Positions 17,351-24,455 of a stretch of DNA of 34,404 nucleotides are shown here, in pieces. The translations under genes were made by a program, and so were the position numbers. Position 1 is the stretch's first letter. Each line of letters begins with the position of its first letter. Origin of the DNA: Candidatus Gastranaerophilales bacterium. Its GTDB lineage: Bacteria > Cyanobacteriota > Vampirovibrionia > Gastranaerophilales > Gastranaerophilaceae. The notes under the pieces are model-generated. The model saw only the letters and a list, made by a program, of their open reading frames with translations. It searched no databases and had not been told where the DNA came from. The stretch lies in the NCBI GenBank assembly GCA_947624935.1, contig CANQML010000009.1, positions 1 through 34,404 of the forward strand. The letters are read 5' to 3'.

Positions 17351-18334
17351 ATGAAAGTTACAAAAGCTATGGTTATGTCTGCTGGCATGGGGTCACGTCT
17401 TGAACCCCTAACTTTGCGGGTTCCCAAACCACTCGTGCCGATTTGCAACCGCCCGGTTATGGATATCCTGTTTGAACATCTGGAAAATATCGGAATTAAC
17501 GATGTTATCTGCAACACTTACTATCTTTCCGAACAAATAATCAACCGCTACGCTGATAACCCTCATTTAAACTTCAATTTCATAAAAGAAAAAACTCTGT
17601 CCGGAACCGCAGGCGGACTTAAAAAATGCCAGTTCTTTTTTGATGAAGGCGAAGATTTTGCAGTGCTTTCTGCTGACGGACTTTGTGATGCTGATATAAA
17701 ACGCGGAATTGAAATTCACCAAAAATCAGGCGCAATCGCAACTATCGGTATTAAAAAAGTTCCCCATAACGACGTCTCAAATTTCGGTGTGGTTGTCACC
17801 GATAAAAACGGCTTTATAACAGGGTTTCAAGAAAAACCACCGATTGATGAAGCAAAAAGTAATTTCATAAACACAGGGATTTATATTTTTAACTACAAAA
17901 TCTTTGATTACATCCCCGAAAATACCTTCTATGACTTTGCAAAAGATGTCTTTCCAAAACTTTTGGGCAAAATGAATACATTTGTTATAAATGAATATTG
18001 GAGCGACATCGGAACAATTAATAAATATAAAGAAACCATAAATGATACATTTGACGGCAAATGTAAGTTTAGCCATGCCCAAATCATTGACGTTGAAAAC
18101 GGCAGATATATTAGTGAAAGCAACTTGCCGCAAGATATGGAAATTACTGGTAAATGCACAATTGGTAAGGGCTGCAGGTTTGGCAAAAACGTGGTCATAG
18201 AAAATAGCATTTTGTGGAATAACATAAAAGTTTCAGATAATGTTCATATCAAAGACAGTATAATCGCATCTGATGAAGTTGTAACCGAGGATTTGTGTGG
18301 ACAAATAGTCGGGCATGAAAAATCTCGGACTTGA
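17351..18334 (+). CDS. Sugar-1-phosphate nucleotidyltransferase (mannose-1-P guanylyltransferase-like)
   Basis: The 327-aa protein has the NTP_transferase signature MSAGMGSRLEPLTLRVPKPL (about residues 9-28), LSGTAGGLKK, and the metal-binding SADGLCDAD. The C-terminal ~80 residues (GKCTIGKGCRFGKNVVIENS) form hexapeptide/left-handed beta-helix repeats. It activates a sugar phosphate to an NDP-sugar for cell-surface glycans; GDP-mannose, dTDP-glucose and ADP/UDP-glucose types are hard to separate by eye. There is no Shine-Dalgarno sequence. TAAAAT ends six bases before the ATG with TTTGCA 17 bp upstream, suggesting a leaderless mRNA. It lies between two tRNA genes. Confidence 0.87.
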   Translation: MKVTKAMVMSAGMGSRLEPLTLRVPKPLVPICNRPVMDILFEHLENIGINDVICNTYYLSEQIINRYADNPHLNFNFIKEKTLSGTAGGLKKCQFFFDEGEDFAVLSADGLCDADIKRGIEIHQKSGAIATIGIKKVPHNDVSNFGVVVTDKNGFITGFQEKPPIDEAKSNFINTGIYIFNYKIFDYIPENTFYDFAKDVFPKLLGKMNTFVINEYWSDIGTINKYKETINDTFDGKCKFSHAQIIDVENGRYISESNLPQDMEITGKCTIGKGCRFGKNVVIENSILWNNIKVSDNVHIKDSIIASDEVVTEDLCGQIVGHEKSRT

Positions 18335-18404
18335 TTTTTTAAAACTTTAATGATAGATTAATGACATATCGGTTTACGATTGACAAATAAATACAAAAAC
18401 TTTT

Positions 18405-18476
18405 GGGCTTGTGGCGCAGCGGTAGCGCAGAGGACTCATAATCCTTTGGTCGTGGGTTCGAATCCCTCCGGGCCCA
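18405..18476 (+). tRNA. tRNA-Met(CAT)
   Basis: The acceptor stem GGGCTTG/CGGGCCC is the same as in tRNA-Lys, the D-arm is GCGC-AGCGGTA-GCGC, and the anticodon loop CTCATAA gives CAT. The T-stem GTGGG/CCCTC has one T-T mismatch. Discriminator A, no encoded CCA. An isoleucine tRNA with lysidine-modified CAT cannot be excluded by eye. The 3' end is directly repeated at 18589. Confidence 0.88.
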
Positions 18477-18608
18477 AATTTTTTGTGTATTTTATAGGTT
18501 TTTGCGGAGGGATTCTCACGCAACAAGCTTTGCTTGTTGGGTTCTCCCCTCTCACAAAACAACAATCAGTTGTTTTGTTCGGCAGAGTCTCCGGGCCCAA
18601 ATTTTTTG
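18466..18608. repeat. Direct repeat of the tRNA-Met 3' end enclosing two hairpins
   Basis: The 20-mer CTCCGGGCCCAAATTTTTTG occurs at 18466-18485 and again at 18589-18608. Between the copies are two perfect hairpins: 18521-18528 with 18532-18539 (8-bp stem) and 18555-18563 with 18569-18577 (9-bp stem). The inner GCGGAGGGATTC also mirrors the tRNA's GAATCCCTCCG. A tRNA 3'-end duplication is the usual trace of site-specific integration, and cassette A starts just after it. Read here as a possible attachment-site remnant or a tRNA-derived repeat; no integrase is present. Confidence 0.65.
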
Positions 18609-18615
18609 CGTGTTT

Positions 18616-18906
18616 TTATTTAATTTGTGGAAAAGAATCTAAGTGTCTCTTCACATCAATTTTATACTTAGCGGCGACATGATTTATCATATTAATATCC
18701 AGCATATTATTTAAAATAGCAATCGCCACAGCATTTGTTTTATTCTTGGCATTAAGTTTTAAGTAAATATTTGCAAATGTCTTTTTTACGGTTGCAACAC
18801 TGACAAACAAAATCTTGGCGATATTTTTACTTTTATATCCCATAGCCGCTAGTAAAAGAATTTCCAATTCTCTTGGAGCAAGAACATTTTCAAGCATAGT
18901 CTTCAT
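18616..18906 (-). CDS. Stand-alone LuxR-type HTH protein, cassette A left
   Basis: ATG 18906 is chosen (MKTMLENVLAPRELE) because TAGGGA lies just before it; the longer frame to 18990 needs a TTG inside the inverted repeat. The 96-aa product is essentially one GerE/LuxR C-terminal domain: LAPRELEILLLAAMGYKS, then VSVATVKKTFANIYLKL. It has no receiver or ligand domain. Proteins of this class bind promoter DNA through the second helix-turn-helix helix. It is nearly identical to the 24136 gene apart from the last residues, and clearly paralogous to those at 19699 and 25439. Its 5' region forms the left arm of an inverted repeat around the 19035 gene. Confidence 0.85.
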   Translation of the reverse strand: MKTMLENVLAPRELEILLLAAMGYKSKNIAKILFVSVATVKKTFANIYLKLNAKNKTNAVAIAILNNMLDINMINHVAAKYKIDVKRHLDSFPQIK

Positions 18907-18953
18907 ATATTTCCCTATCCATAAGAATATCGTATAAATTAAAAATGCTATGT

Positions 18954-18991
18954 AAATTATCCTTTTGGCTACTTTTTTGAAAATTCGCAAA
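18954..18991. repeat. Inverted repeat, left arm, cassette A
   Basis: The reverse complement contains GTAGCCAAAAGGATAATTT and, beyond it, AT-rich sequence aligning to 19632-19667 with few mismatches. The arms face each other across the 19035-19517 gene. Confidence 0.85.
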
Positions 18992-19016
18992 AAAAAGCAC
19001 CCTAACGGGTGCTTTT
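18990..19016 (-). terminator. Rho-independent terminator of the cassette A central gene
   Basis: AGCACCC-TAAC-GGGTGCT forms a 7-bp stem (18996-19002 with 19007-19013) followed on the minus strand by a T-run. The same hairpin ends the 24836 gene at 25348-25365 in the opposite orientation. Confidence 0.88.
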
Positions 19017-19034
19017 ACCGGATACTTGAAATCT

Positions 19035-19517
19035 TTATTCTTTTGTCACATCTTTCATTCTGAAAGTTCGAACATATTCAAACCATGGTTTATCGCCCTG
19101 TGTTAATTGTGCAACCTGACCAACTGTATCCCCACTGTCATCTACTAAGTTATAAATACCATTGGTATTATTATCATTATCTTTTATATAATAGATTCTA
19201 GGATATTCTATAGGCAAATCGTTGGAATTTTTTAATATATCGTCAGTAACATCTCGCATATATGTATTCCATGCTATTGCAAATTGTGGTTTTTTATCTC
19301 CCGGATTTTCAATAACTCCGACGTCATAGTGCATATTAGGGTCTAAGTCTCTAAATTCAATTTGTTCACCGTTACCTTTTACAAAGTCTTTAACTTGAGT
19401 TCCTGTTTTTGTGTCAAACAACCCGTAAGCTCTTTCAGGCTGCGCCGGATTAATTCTAATTGTTCTCGGTGTGGGAATTAAAATAACTTGCTCGGGTGCA
19501 TCAAAATTCTTTTCCAT
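19035..19517 (-). CDS. Unknown 160-aa protein, central gene of cassette A
   Basis: I do not recognise this family. ATG 19517 is used because AAAGGA lies eight bases upstream, as in the twin gene; both products are then 160 aa. It is soluble with no signal peptide and beta-rich, acidic segments: QVILIPTPRTIRINPAQPER, AYGLFDTKTGTQV, DLDPNMHYDVGVIENPGDK, PQFAIAW, GIYNLVDDSGDTVGQVA, and a C-terminal FRMKDV. The FRDLDPNMHYDVGV pattern recalls a fibronectin-III-like strand-turn, but that is only an impression. It is enclosed by an inverted repeat and outward-facing LuxR-type genes, and it is paralogous to the 24836 gene, which lies in the reverse orientation within its own copy. Confidence 0.8.
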   Translation of the reverse strand: MEKNFDAPEQVILIPTPRTIRINPAQPERAYGLFDTKTGTQVKDFVKGNGEQIEFRDLDPNMHYDVGVIENPGDKKPQFAIAWNTYMRDVTDDILKNSNDLPIEYPRIYYIKDNDNNTNGIYNLVDDSGDTVGQVAQLTQGDKPWFEYVRTFRMKDVTKE

Positions 19518-19631
19518 AATCATAGTCCTTTCTTATTTTGTTATCGTTACTAATACAATATTATTATTTCACATATTTATAATTTAGAAAATAATATTAA
19601 AAAATTTAGTTACAAATATTAAAAAATGGTG

Positions 19632-19667
19632 TTGCAAATTTTTAAAAAATAGCCAAAAGGATAATTT
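19632..19667. repeat. Inverted repeat, right arm, cassette A
   Basis: It contains TAGCCAAAAGGATAATTT and pairs with 18954-18991. The sequence from about 19651 through the start of the HTH gene is identical to 25391-25478 in cassette B over at least 80 bp. Confidence 0.85.
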
Positions 19668-19698
19668 CTTTATTAAATTTAATCTATAAAATATTTAT

Positions 19699-19986
19699 AT
19701 GAATAGAGGGAGTACGCCGACTATATCTTATAAAGTTTTGACTACGAGAGAATTGGAAATTCTTTTACTAGCGGCTATGGGGTATAAAAGTAAAAATATT
19801 GCCAAAATTTTATTTGTAAGTGTCGCAACAATAAAAAAGACTTATGGGAATATTTATCTAAAGCTTGATGCAAAAAATAAAACAAATGCCGTCGCTATTG
19901 CAATTTTACACAAGATGATTGATATCAATATGATAAATCATATCACTGCGAAATATAACTTAAATATGGAAGATTATGCTAAATAG
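19699..19986 (+). CDS. Stand-alone LuxR-type HTH protein, cassette A right
   Basis: The 95-aa product starts MNRGSTPTISYKVLTTRELE and continues with the same GerE/LuxR domain as its siblings (AAMGYKSKNIAKILFVSVAT, IKKTYGNIYLKLDAKNK). It differs from the 25439 product at only three positions (T/P, Y/L, T/A). There is no Shine-Dalgarno sequence next to the ATG; TATAAA lies eight bases upstream, so the mRNA leader may be very short. It faces away from the central 19035 gene. Likely a DNA-binding regulator of the cassette or its neighbours, inferred from position only. Confidence 0.85.
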   Translation: MNRGSTPTISYKVLTTRELEILLLAAMGYKSKNIAKILFVSVATIKKTYGNIYLKLDAKNKTNAVAIAILHKMIDINMINHITAKYNLNMEDYAK

Positions 19987-20003
19987 TTTGCAATTTGGGG
20001 TTT

Positions 20004-20267
20004 TTACCCTAACAAGCTAAAACGATTTTGTATCTTGAAATTGTTGGGCAATAATGCCCAACCAACTTGCAGCCATGTTTTATCGGATTGGAATTGTACA
20101 TAATCAGATGGTTTATGGGTGACAATTCCCATCCTTGTATCATGAATTTGTAAAAGAATATTAGAATAACAATGAATTAAAAAACGGAATAAAGCTATAC
20201 CCATCCAAAGTTGTTCAAAACTGATTCGTAAATAAGTCCCCGTTTGTAATTCTTTAAAGCTGAACAT
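20004..20267 (-). CDS. Possible small protein downstream of the AAA ATPase (87 aa)
   Basis: The frame begins MFSFKELQTGTYLRISFEQL 10 bp after the ATPase stop and includes a moderately hydrophobic stretch (IALFRFLIHCYSNILLQI). No family is recognised. The same DNA occurs in cassette B (25714-26003), where a one-base deletion breaks the frame, so it may be either a real gene with a broken twin or merely duplicated non-coding DNA. The 3' part overlaps the GTTGGGCA hairpin at 20043-20062. Confidence 0.35.
   Translation of the reverse strand: MFSFKELQTGTYLRISFEQLWMGIALFRFLIHCYSNILLQIHDTRMGIVTHKPSDYVQFQSDKTWLQVGWALLPNNFKIQNRFSLLG
20043..20062. repeat. GTTGGGCA hairpin downstream of cassette A right HTH gene
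   Basis: A perfect 8-bp stem (20043-20050 with 20055-20062) closes an ATAA loop. The relative in cassette B (about 25777-25796) is imperfect. No T-tract follows. Confidence 0.6.
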
Positions 20268-20277
20268 TATCTACTTT

Positions 20278-21474
20278 CTATTTGCCAATCAGCCAATCCA
20301 AAACATACATTTGTTTTATCCCGTTATGCGATACATTGGGGACATTATCCATTGTTAATAAGTATTTTGGATTATGATCTCTTATGTCGTTCAGTGACTT
20401 TAGTTCTCTATCTAAAGTTGTTCCGCCCATAACCGTGTCTGCAACCTGATAGTATTCGGTGTATCCGTCTTTTATTGCTACAAAATCAACTTCTTTATTG
20501 TCAACTTTTCCAATATATACTTCATATCCGCGTCTTAAAAGTTCCAAATATATAATATTTTCCAAAACATGACCCAAATCTACATATTTTGTGCCAAGCA
20601 AATAGTATCTTAAACCAATATCAACAAGGTAATATTTTCCGTTTGTTTCTAAATACTGCTTGCCCTTTACATCATATCGGTTTGCTTTATACAAAATATA
20701 GCTTTTACATAGAGCATCTAAATAGTTTTCTACGGTATGATTTGATATTTTTTTATTCATCGAGGTCATTGTATCACTGATTTTTTTAGCGGAAGTTGAA
20801 TTCCCGATATTATCGAACATAAATTTAACAATATTTTCTAACCCAGTTACATCAGATATTTTATTTCTCTGGACAACATCTTTAAGTATAACCGTATTGT
20901 AAATTCCACTTAGGTATGTTCTTATTTGTTCTTTTTCATCATTTAGCTGTAATACATAAGGAAATGAACTGTTTTCTAAATATTTACGATACCTTGTCTG
21001 AATATCGCTATTGTCATTATAAAATGATAAATATTCCTTAAATGACAGGGGCAGCATTTCAATTTCAACATATCTGCCGGATAAAAGAGTTGCCAGCTCT
21101 CCTGACATAAAATAGGCATTAGAACCTGTTATATAAATATCAGTGTTTTCTTTTATATATAAACCATCTATCGCTTTTTGATAATCCTTTACATTCTGAA
21201 TTTCATCTAAAAAAATATAATTTTTTTCATCGGGCTGAAGTTTTGATTTTATGTATTCATAAAGTTTTTTATAATCAGTTAAATCTTCGTTATCAGGGTC
21301 TTCAAAATTAAGCGATATTATTTGAGAATTTTTAATGCCATTTTTCAATAAATAGTCTTGAAATAGCATTAATAAGGTTGATTTACCGCATCTTCTTATA
21401 CCGGATATTACTTTTATCAGTTTTTTGTCCTTAAAACTTATCAGTTTTTGCAAATATTCATTACGTTCTATCAT
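20278..21474 (-). CDS. AAA ATPase with DUF4143 C-terminal domain
   Basis: The start is set at ATG 21474 (MIERNEYLQKLISFKDK), the usual start of this family and just past a consensus promoter. The 398-aa product has an AAA_14 domain: Walker A GIRRCGKST (about residues 26-34), Walker B YIFLDEIQNV, and the sensor-like ITGSNAYFMSGELATLLSGR. A DUF4143 domain follows, with the nuclease-like EVYIGKVDNKEVDFVAIKDG and a YYQVAD strand (E/D-x-K-like PD-(D/E)xK remnant). The family is widespread in gut bacteria and archaea and its function is not established. It lies between cassette A and the Kiwa operon; a defence or mobile-element role is inference. Confidence 0.9.
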   Translation of the reverse strand: MIERNEYLQKLISFKDKKLIKVISGIRRCGKSTLLMLFQDYLLKNGIKNSQIISLNFEDPDNEDLTDYKKLYEYIKSKLQPDEKNYIFLDEIQNVKDYQKAIDGLYIKENTDIYITGSNAYFMSGELATLLSGRYVEIEMLPLSFKEYLSFYNDNSDIQTRYRKYLENSSFPYVLQLNDEKEQIRTYLSGIYNTVILKDVVQRNKISDVTGLENIVKFMFDNIGNSTSAKKISDTMTSMNKKISNHTVENYLDALCKSYILYKANRYDVKGKQYLETNGKYYLVDIGLRYYLLGTKYVDLGHVLENIIYLELLRRGYEVYIGKVDNKEVDFVAIKDGYTEYYQVADTVMGGTTLDRELKSLNDIRDHNPKYLLTMDNVPNVSHNGIKQMYVLDWLIGK

Positions 21475-21480
21475 ACATAC

Positions 21481-21510
21481 ATTATAAACTACTTTCTTAA
21501 AAAATGTCAA
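21481..21510 (-). promoter_or_regulatory. Consensus sigma-70 promoter, leaderless start for the AAA ATPase
   Basis: TTGACA (21510-21505), an 18-bp spacer and TATAAT (21486-21481) match the consensus at all twelve positions. Only six bases separate TATAAT from ATG 21474, so transcription should begin at or beside the start codon. Confidence 0.85.
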
Positions 21511-22074
21511 GTTTTGGAAATGTGTTTCTAAAAATATGTAAAAATAAAATTTTTTGGAATGAATTTATTAACATTCAATATAACTTTATAAAAAAGTATC
21601 AGAAATCCTAAGAATGAATTATCAGGGAGCTTTAAAATGCATCCCTCTAAATGGCATTAAAATTAAGAGCTCTCTAAAATTTACGACACATTTTTCTCAA
21701 TCTTTCTGAGAATTTTTATAACTGGGCACGATAAATACAGAAGAAAAATCGGAAGTTATAAGTAAATTATTTGAAATTATCTTGCCGAAATAATCAGCTG
21801 ACGCATACAGGCTCAGCCATCCTCACTTCGTTGCGGTGTTTCGCTTTGTAAAACTAAGTGATTCAAATAATCAAACTAAGTGTCTCTTTACAACTTCGTA
21901 TAAAGTGAAATGAGAAACCAGAAAAAGTACCAAGAATTTCCAGAAAACCACGAATGGTAATTATGTATAGAATTTATCTCTAAAGTATGTAGGATTTTAT
22001 CAAAATAAAAATTCTTATTTGTTTTGGATTAGTGAAATATTGTCTTTTTAAATGTATAAAATATATTATTGATT
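21511..22074. other. Intergenic region with decayed gene fragments
   Basis: No intact gene is seen. On the plus strand a 31-codon frame (21614-21709) starts MNYQGALKCIPLNGIKIKSS and stops. A different frame then reads GTINTEEKSEVISKLFEIIL to a stop at 21793, which looks like a frameshifted short gene. CTAAGTGATTCAAATAATCA at about 21860-21880 is a fragment of the DNA beyond the left HTH gene of cassette B (about 24113). The remainder to 22074 is AT-rich with no recognisable signal. Confidence 0.4.
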
Positions 22075-23085
22075 TTATTTACTTTTTTTATTACCAGTTA
22101 AAAATTTACCAATCGTTCCCAAAAAAGATAATTGACCTATTCTTTGATCCGAAATTAATCGTAAATCTTGTGTAATAATATTTTGATGTGGTTCTAAATT
22201 TAGTAAACTTAATAGTACCTCAATATATTCTTCCGAAGCATTTTCTTCTAAAATCAATTTTTTAGCTTTTTTATCTATCTTAATTCTTTTTTCTTCTGGC
22301 AACGCTTCATTTGCTTTTATTACATTATTGAAATTATTAATTACTTTATCAATTTTATTTTGAGTAAATATATTTGCTAATTTTTTGATTGAACGTTCTC
22401 TATTGACATATGGGAATGTTTCAAGGTTCACACCGGATATTATTGATTTATTATGGATTATTTCAATAGCAGATTTAGCTCTTTTAATATATTCTTCTTT
22501 ATATTTAAACATTGTTTCAAATTGTTTTTTATGAAAGATTATAATTTTACTTAAGCTTTCAATATATATACAATCAAAATAATTTGGAATGGAAATTAAG
22601 TTTTCTTTAAAATTCTTAACTTCATACGAATTCTGCAGTATAAAAAGTTTTTTCCCTTTAAATAAATTTAAGGGATTATAACTTGTAAAACAGATTGCAC
22701 GATCACCATTATTTGTTGTGTATGAAACAATAACCATATTTGTAGTTATATCGTTTGATGAATTATCAGTTAATTTTTTGACATCTTGATTTTGTATTGC
22801 GTCTAAGAAAACATTTAGAAACGGAACCTCTTTTGCATCGATAGAATATATACAATCAATTTCTGCTGTATCGATATCAATGGAATAAGGACTAATTGTC
22901 TTATATCGGAAATTTTTTATTACTGATTGTATTATGTTAACTATTTCAGGTCTGATTTGTTCATTTAAAATTAATCTATAATTACTTTTTATAATTTTAG
23001 TTTTATTTTGGTTGCATCTATCTAAATAATGCAAATTAACAGATACATCCTTTTGTGTAAATTTGTCTAATGTTTTAAATGGCAT
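22075..23085 (-). CDS. kwaB: Kiwa anti-phage protein KwaB (DUF4868-like)
   Basis: The 336-aa soluble protein has no membrane segment. Its middle and C-terminal parts (IEIIHNKSIISGVNLETFPY, VNRERSIKKLANIFTQNKI) resemble the DUF4868/KwaB family as I remember it. It follows the gene of a membrane protein of KwaA size by 10 bp, with GGAG before its ATG. Kiwa is a two-gene anti-phage system: KwaA sits in the inner membrane and responds to infection, while KwaB binds DNA and blocks phage replication and late transcription. The pairing, gene order and sizes support the call more than any single motif. Confidence 0.75.
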   Translation of the reverse strand: MPFKTLDKFTQKDVSVNLHYLDRCNQNKTKIIKSNYRLILNEQIRPEIVNIIQSVIKNFRYKTISPYSIDIDTAEIDCIYSIDAKEVPFLNVFLDAIQNQDVKKLTDNSSNDITTNMVIVSYTTNNGDRAICFTSYNPLNLFKGKKLFILQNSYEVKNFKENLISIPNYFDCIYIESLSKIIIFHKKQFETMFKYKEEYIKRAKSAIEIIHNKSIISGVNLETFPYVNRERSIKKLANIFTQNKIDKVINNFNNVIKANEALPEEKRIKIDKKAKKLILEENASEEYIEVLLSLLNLEPHQNIITQDLRLISDQRIGQLSFLGTIGKFLTGNKKSK

Positions 23086-23095
23086 AAATTGACTC

Positions 23096-23734
23096 CTATT
23101 TATTTTGCATGTTACTACCGGCTATCAGTATTTCTTCGTCATATTGTAAAAAATTTACGATACTATTCTCAGATATTTTTTTTATTTCTTTAGGGGTTAT
23201 TATGAAAACATCTTGTACTTCTTTTCCAAGATTTAATATTTTACCTGAAATTTTAAATGCTTTATAACCAAAAGAATTAAGCAATGGATTTATATACAAC
23301 ATATCAGAATTAATGTATATAATACCTATCGTTGTAATCAGTACAATAATACAGTATAAATTAATAGTAGAATTTAGATTCAAGGATAAAAATGGTACTA
23401 AATATGTAAATATATAGGTCATACTTTCTGAAGTTACATTTTTTGTTTCAGATACTTCTATTTTATCTTGTATAAGTTGGTTATGTTTATTTAATAAACA
23501 TAAAAGGAAACAAATCCCAACAAGAAGCAAAATTAACAAAATAGTTACAGGGTGAATAAATATTTTTATAATAATCAAAATATCAAAAATTGAATAGATA
23601 TGTCCTTTCTTGAAAATATTAAAAAAATCTAGAAAATTTTTCGTAATGGTATTATGATTCTGAATTAGTATGATTAAAAACAAAGGAGCATAAGAACTAC
23701 AAAACAATAATATTTTAGATTTCAAATTAATCAT
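23096..23734 (-). CDS. kwaA: Kiwa membrane protein KwaA
   Basis: The 212-aa protein has about four hydrophobic segments: residues ~6-24 (LLFCSSYAPLFLIILI), ~48-80 (two closely spaced helices around IHPVTILLILLLVGICFLLC), ~107-121 and ~125-142. A soluble C-terminal tail of about 65 residues follows. The small size, four-helix plan and adjacency to a KwaB-like gene identify it as KwaA. AGGAG lies eight bases before ATG 23734. It is first in the operon, with the promoter region in 23735-23830. Confidence 0.72.
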   Translation of the reverse strand: MINLKSKILLFCSSYAPLFLIILIQNHNTITKNFLDFFNIFKKGHIYSIFDILIIIKIFIHPVTILLILLLVGICFLLCLLNKHNQLIQDKIEVSETKNVTSESMTYIFTYLVPFLSLNLNSTINLYCIIVLITTIGIIYINSDMLYINPLLNSFGYKAFKISGKILNLGKEVQDVFIITPKEIKKISENSIVNFLQYDEEILIAGSNMQNK

Positions 23735-23828
23735 GCCGAATTCTCCTAACCTTATTATATAACATAAAAGACGAATAATTGGAAATAATAGTTATATTAT
23801 TATTGAATATAATAAAATAAGTTTGTAG

Positions 23829-23855
23829 ATAATGTCTTGAAAGTCAAGACATTAT
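23829..23855. promoter_or_regulatory. Perfect 12-bp hairpin upstream of kwaA
   Basis: ATAATGTCTTGA (23829-23840) pairs fully with TCAAGACATTAT (23844-23855) across an AAG loop. It lies about 95-120 bp upstream of the kwaA start and 45 bp downstream of the short frame at 23900. There is no T-tract, so an operator or RNA structure is as likely as a terminator. Confidence 0.6.
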
Positions 23856-23899
23856 ATTATTGTATCTTTTCAAAGGGTTGACTTAGTTCAATTTCAATT

Positions 23900-24088
23900 C
23901 TATTGGTCAAAAACGCAGCGCCACCCAGTGTTTTTCCATTCTTGGTTTTTACTATCTTTAAAGTCAAAATTATGTTTGGCTTCATTAAATACAGCTTGTA
24001 TGTAATCCTCTTTAGTTCCTGTAACAGCTATTTTTTCAAATCCTTTGTATCGATTTAATATTTTAATCAAGTAGGATGAGTGGAACAA
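23900..24088 (-). CDS. Short hypothetical frame, possible gene remnant (62 aa)
   Basis: A TTG-initiated frame reads YLIKILNRYKGFEKIAVTGT and KEDYIQAVFNEAKHNFDFKD, ending GWRCVFDQ. It has protein-like composition but no ribosome binding site, and a stop codon lies just two codons upstream of the TTG. An overlapping frame starting MTIVPLILL suggests a frameshifted remnant. GTGGAA/TTCCAC arms at about 24080-24100 give a small hairpin. No family recognised. Confidence 0.3.
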   Translation of the reverse strand: MFHSSYLIKILNRYKGFEKIAVTGTKEDYIQAVFNEAKHNFDFKDSKNQEWKNTGWRCVFDQ

Positions 24089-24135
24089 TTGTCATTCCAC
24101 CCATTTTACATTCTAAGTGGTTCAAATAATCAAAC

Positions 24136-24408
24136 CTAATACCTTTTTACATTTACATCAATTTTATACTTAGCGGCGACATGGTTTATCATATTAATAT
24201 CAATCATATTATGTAAAATTGCAATCGCCACGGCATTTGTTTTATTTTTGGCATTAAGTTTTAAGTAAATATTTGCAAATGTCTTTTTTACGGTCGCAAC
24301 ACTTACAAACATAATCTTGGCGATATTTTTACTTTTATAACCCATAGCCGCAAGTAAAAGAATTTCCAATTCTCTTGGTGCGAGAACATTTTCAAGCATA
24401 GTCTTCAT
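24136..24408 (-). CDS. Stand-alone LuxR-type HTH protein, cassette B left
   Basis: The 90-aa product from ATG 24408 is almost identical to the 18616 gene: L/M, N/H and L/I changes, then a different C-terminal end (IDVNVKRY). It has the same single GerE-type domain with RELEILLLAAMGYKSKNIAK. The upstream sequence up to the inverted-repeat arm at 24456-24493 is identical in the two copies by eye. It faces away from the central 24836 gene. Confidence 0.85.
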   Translation of the reverse strand: MKTMLENVLAPRELEILLLAAMGYKSKNIAKIMFVSVATVKKTFANIYLKLNAKNKTNAVAIAILHNMIDINMINHVAAKYKIDVNVKRY

Positions 24409-24455
24409 ATATTTCCCTATCCATAAGAATATCGTATAAATTAAAAATGCTATGT

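Larger units (their letters stand above)
18616..20273. repeat. Cassette A: duplicated HTH-payload-HTH unit
   Basis: It comprises the left LuxR-type gene (minus), inverted-repeat arm, terminator, 160-aa gene (minus), arm, right LuxR-type gene (plus) and about 270 bp of downstream DNA. Every part has a counterpart in 24136-26003. The flanking parts keep the same orientation in both copies, but the central segment is reversed. Confidence 0.85.

Noticed and set aside
18376-18682. Open frames across the tRNA-Met region
   Set aside because: They read through the tRNA and its hairpin repeat on both strands and have no ribosome binding site.
18907-18990. Longer form of the left HTH protein with a hydrophobic N-terminal segment (RIIYIAFLIYTIFLWIG)
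   Set aside because: It would need a TTG start without a ribosome binding site inside the inverted repeat. The ATG at 18906 has a plausible site. The hydrophobic stretch is probably the chance translation of AT-rich promoter DNA, although it is the same in both copies.
20278-21474. AAA ATPase as a member of the repeated cassette
   Set aside because: Cassette B has no copy; the similarity stops at the ATPase stop codon.
21511-22074. Retron or other RNA-based defence locus next to Kiwa
   Set aside because: No reverse transcriptase and no inverted-repeat RNA gene could be seen, only decayed fragments.
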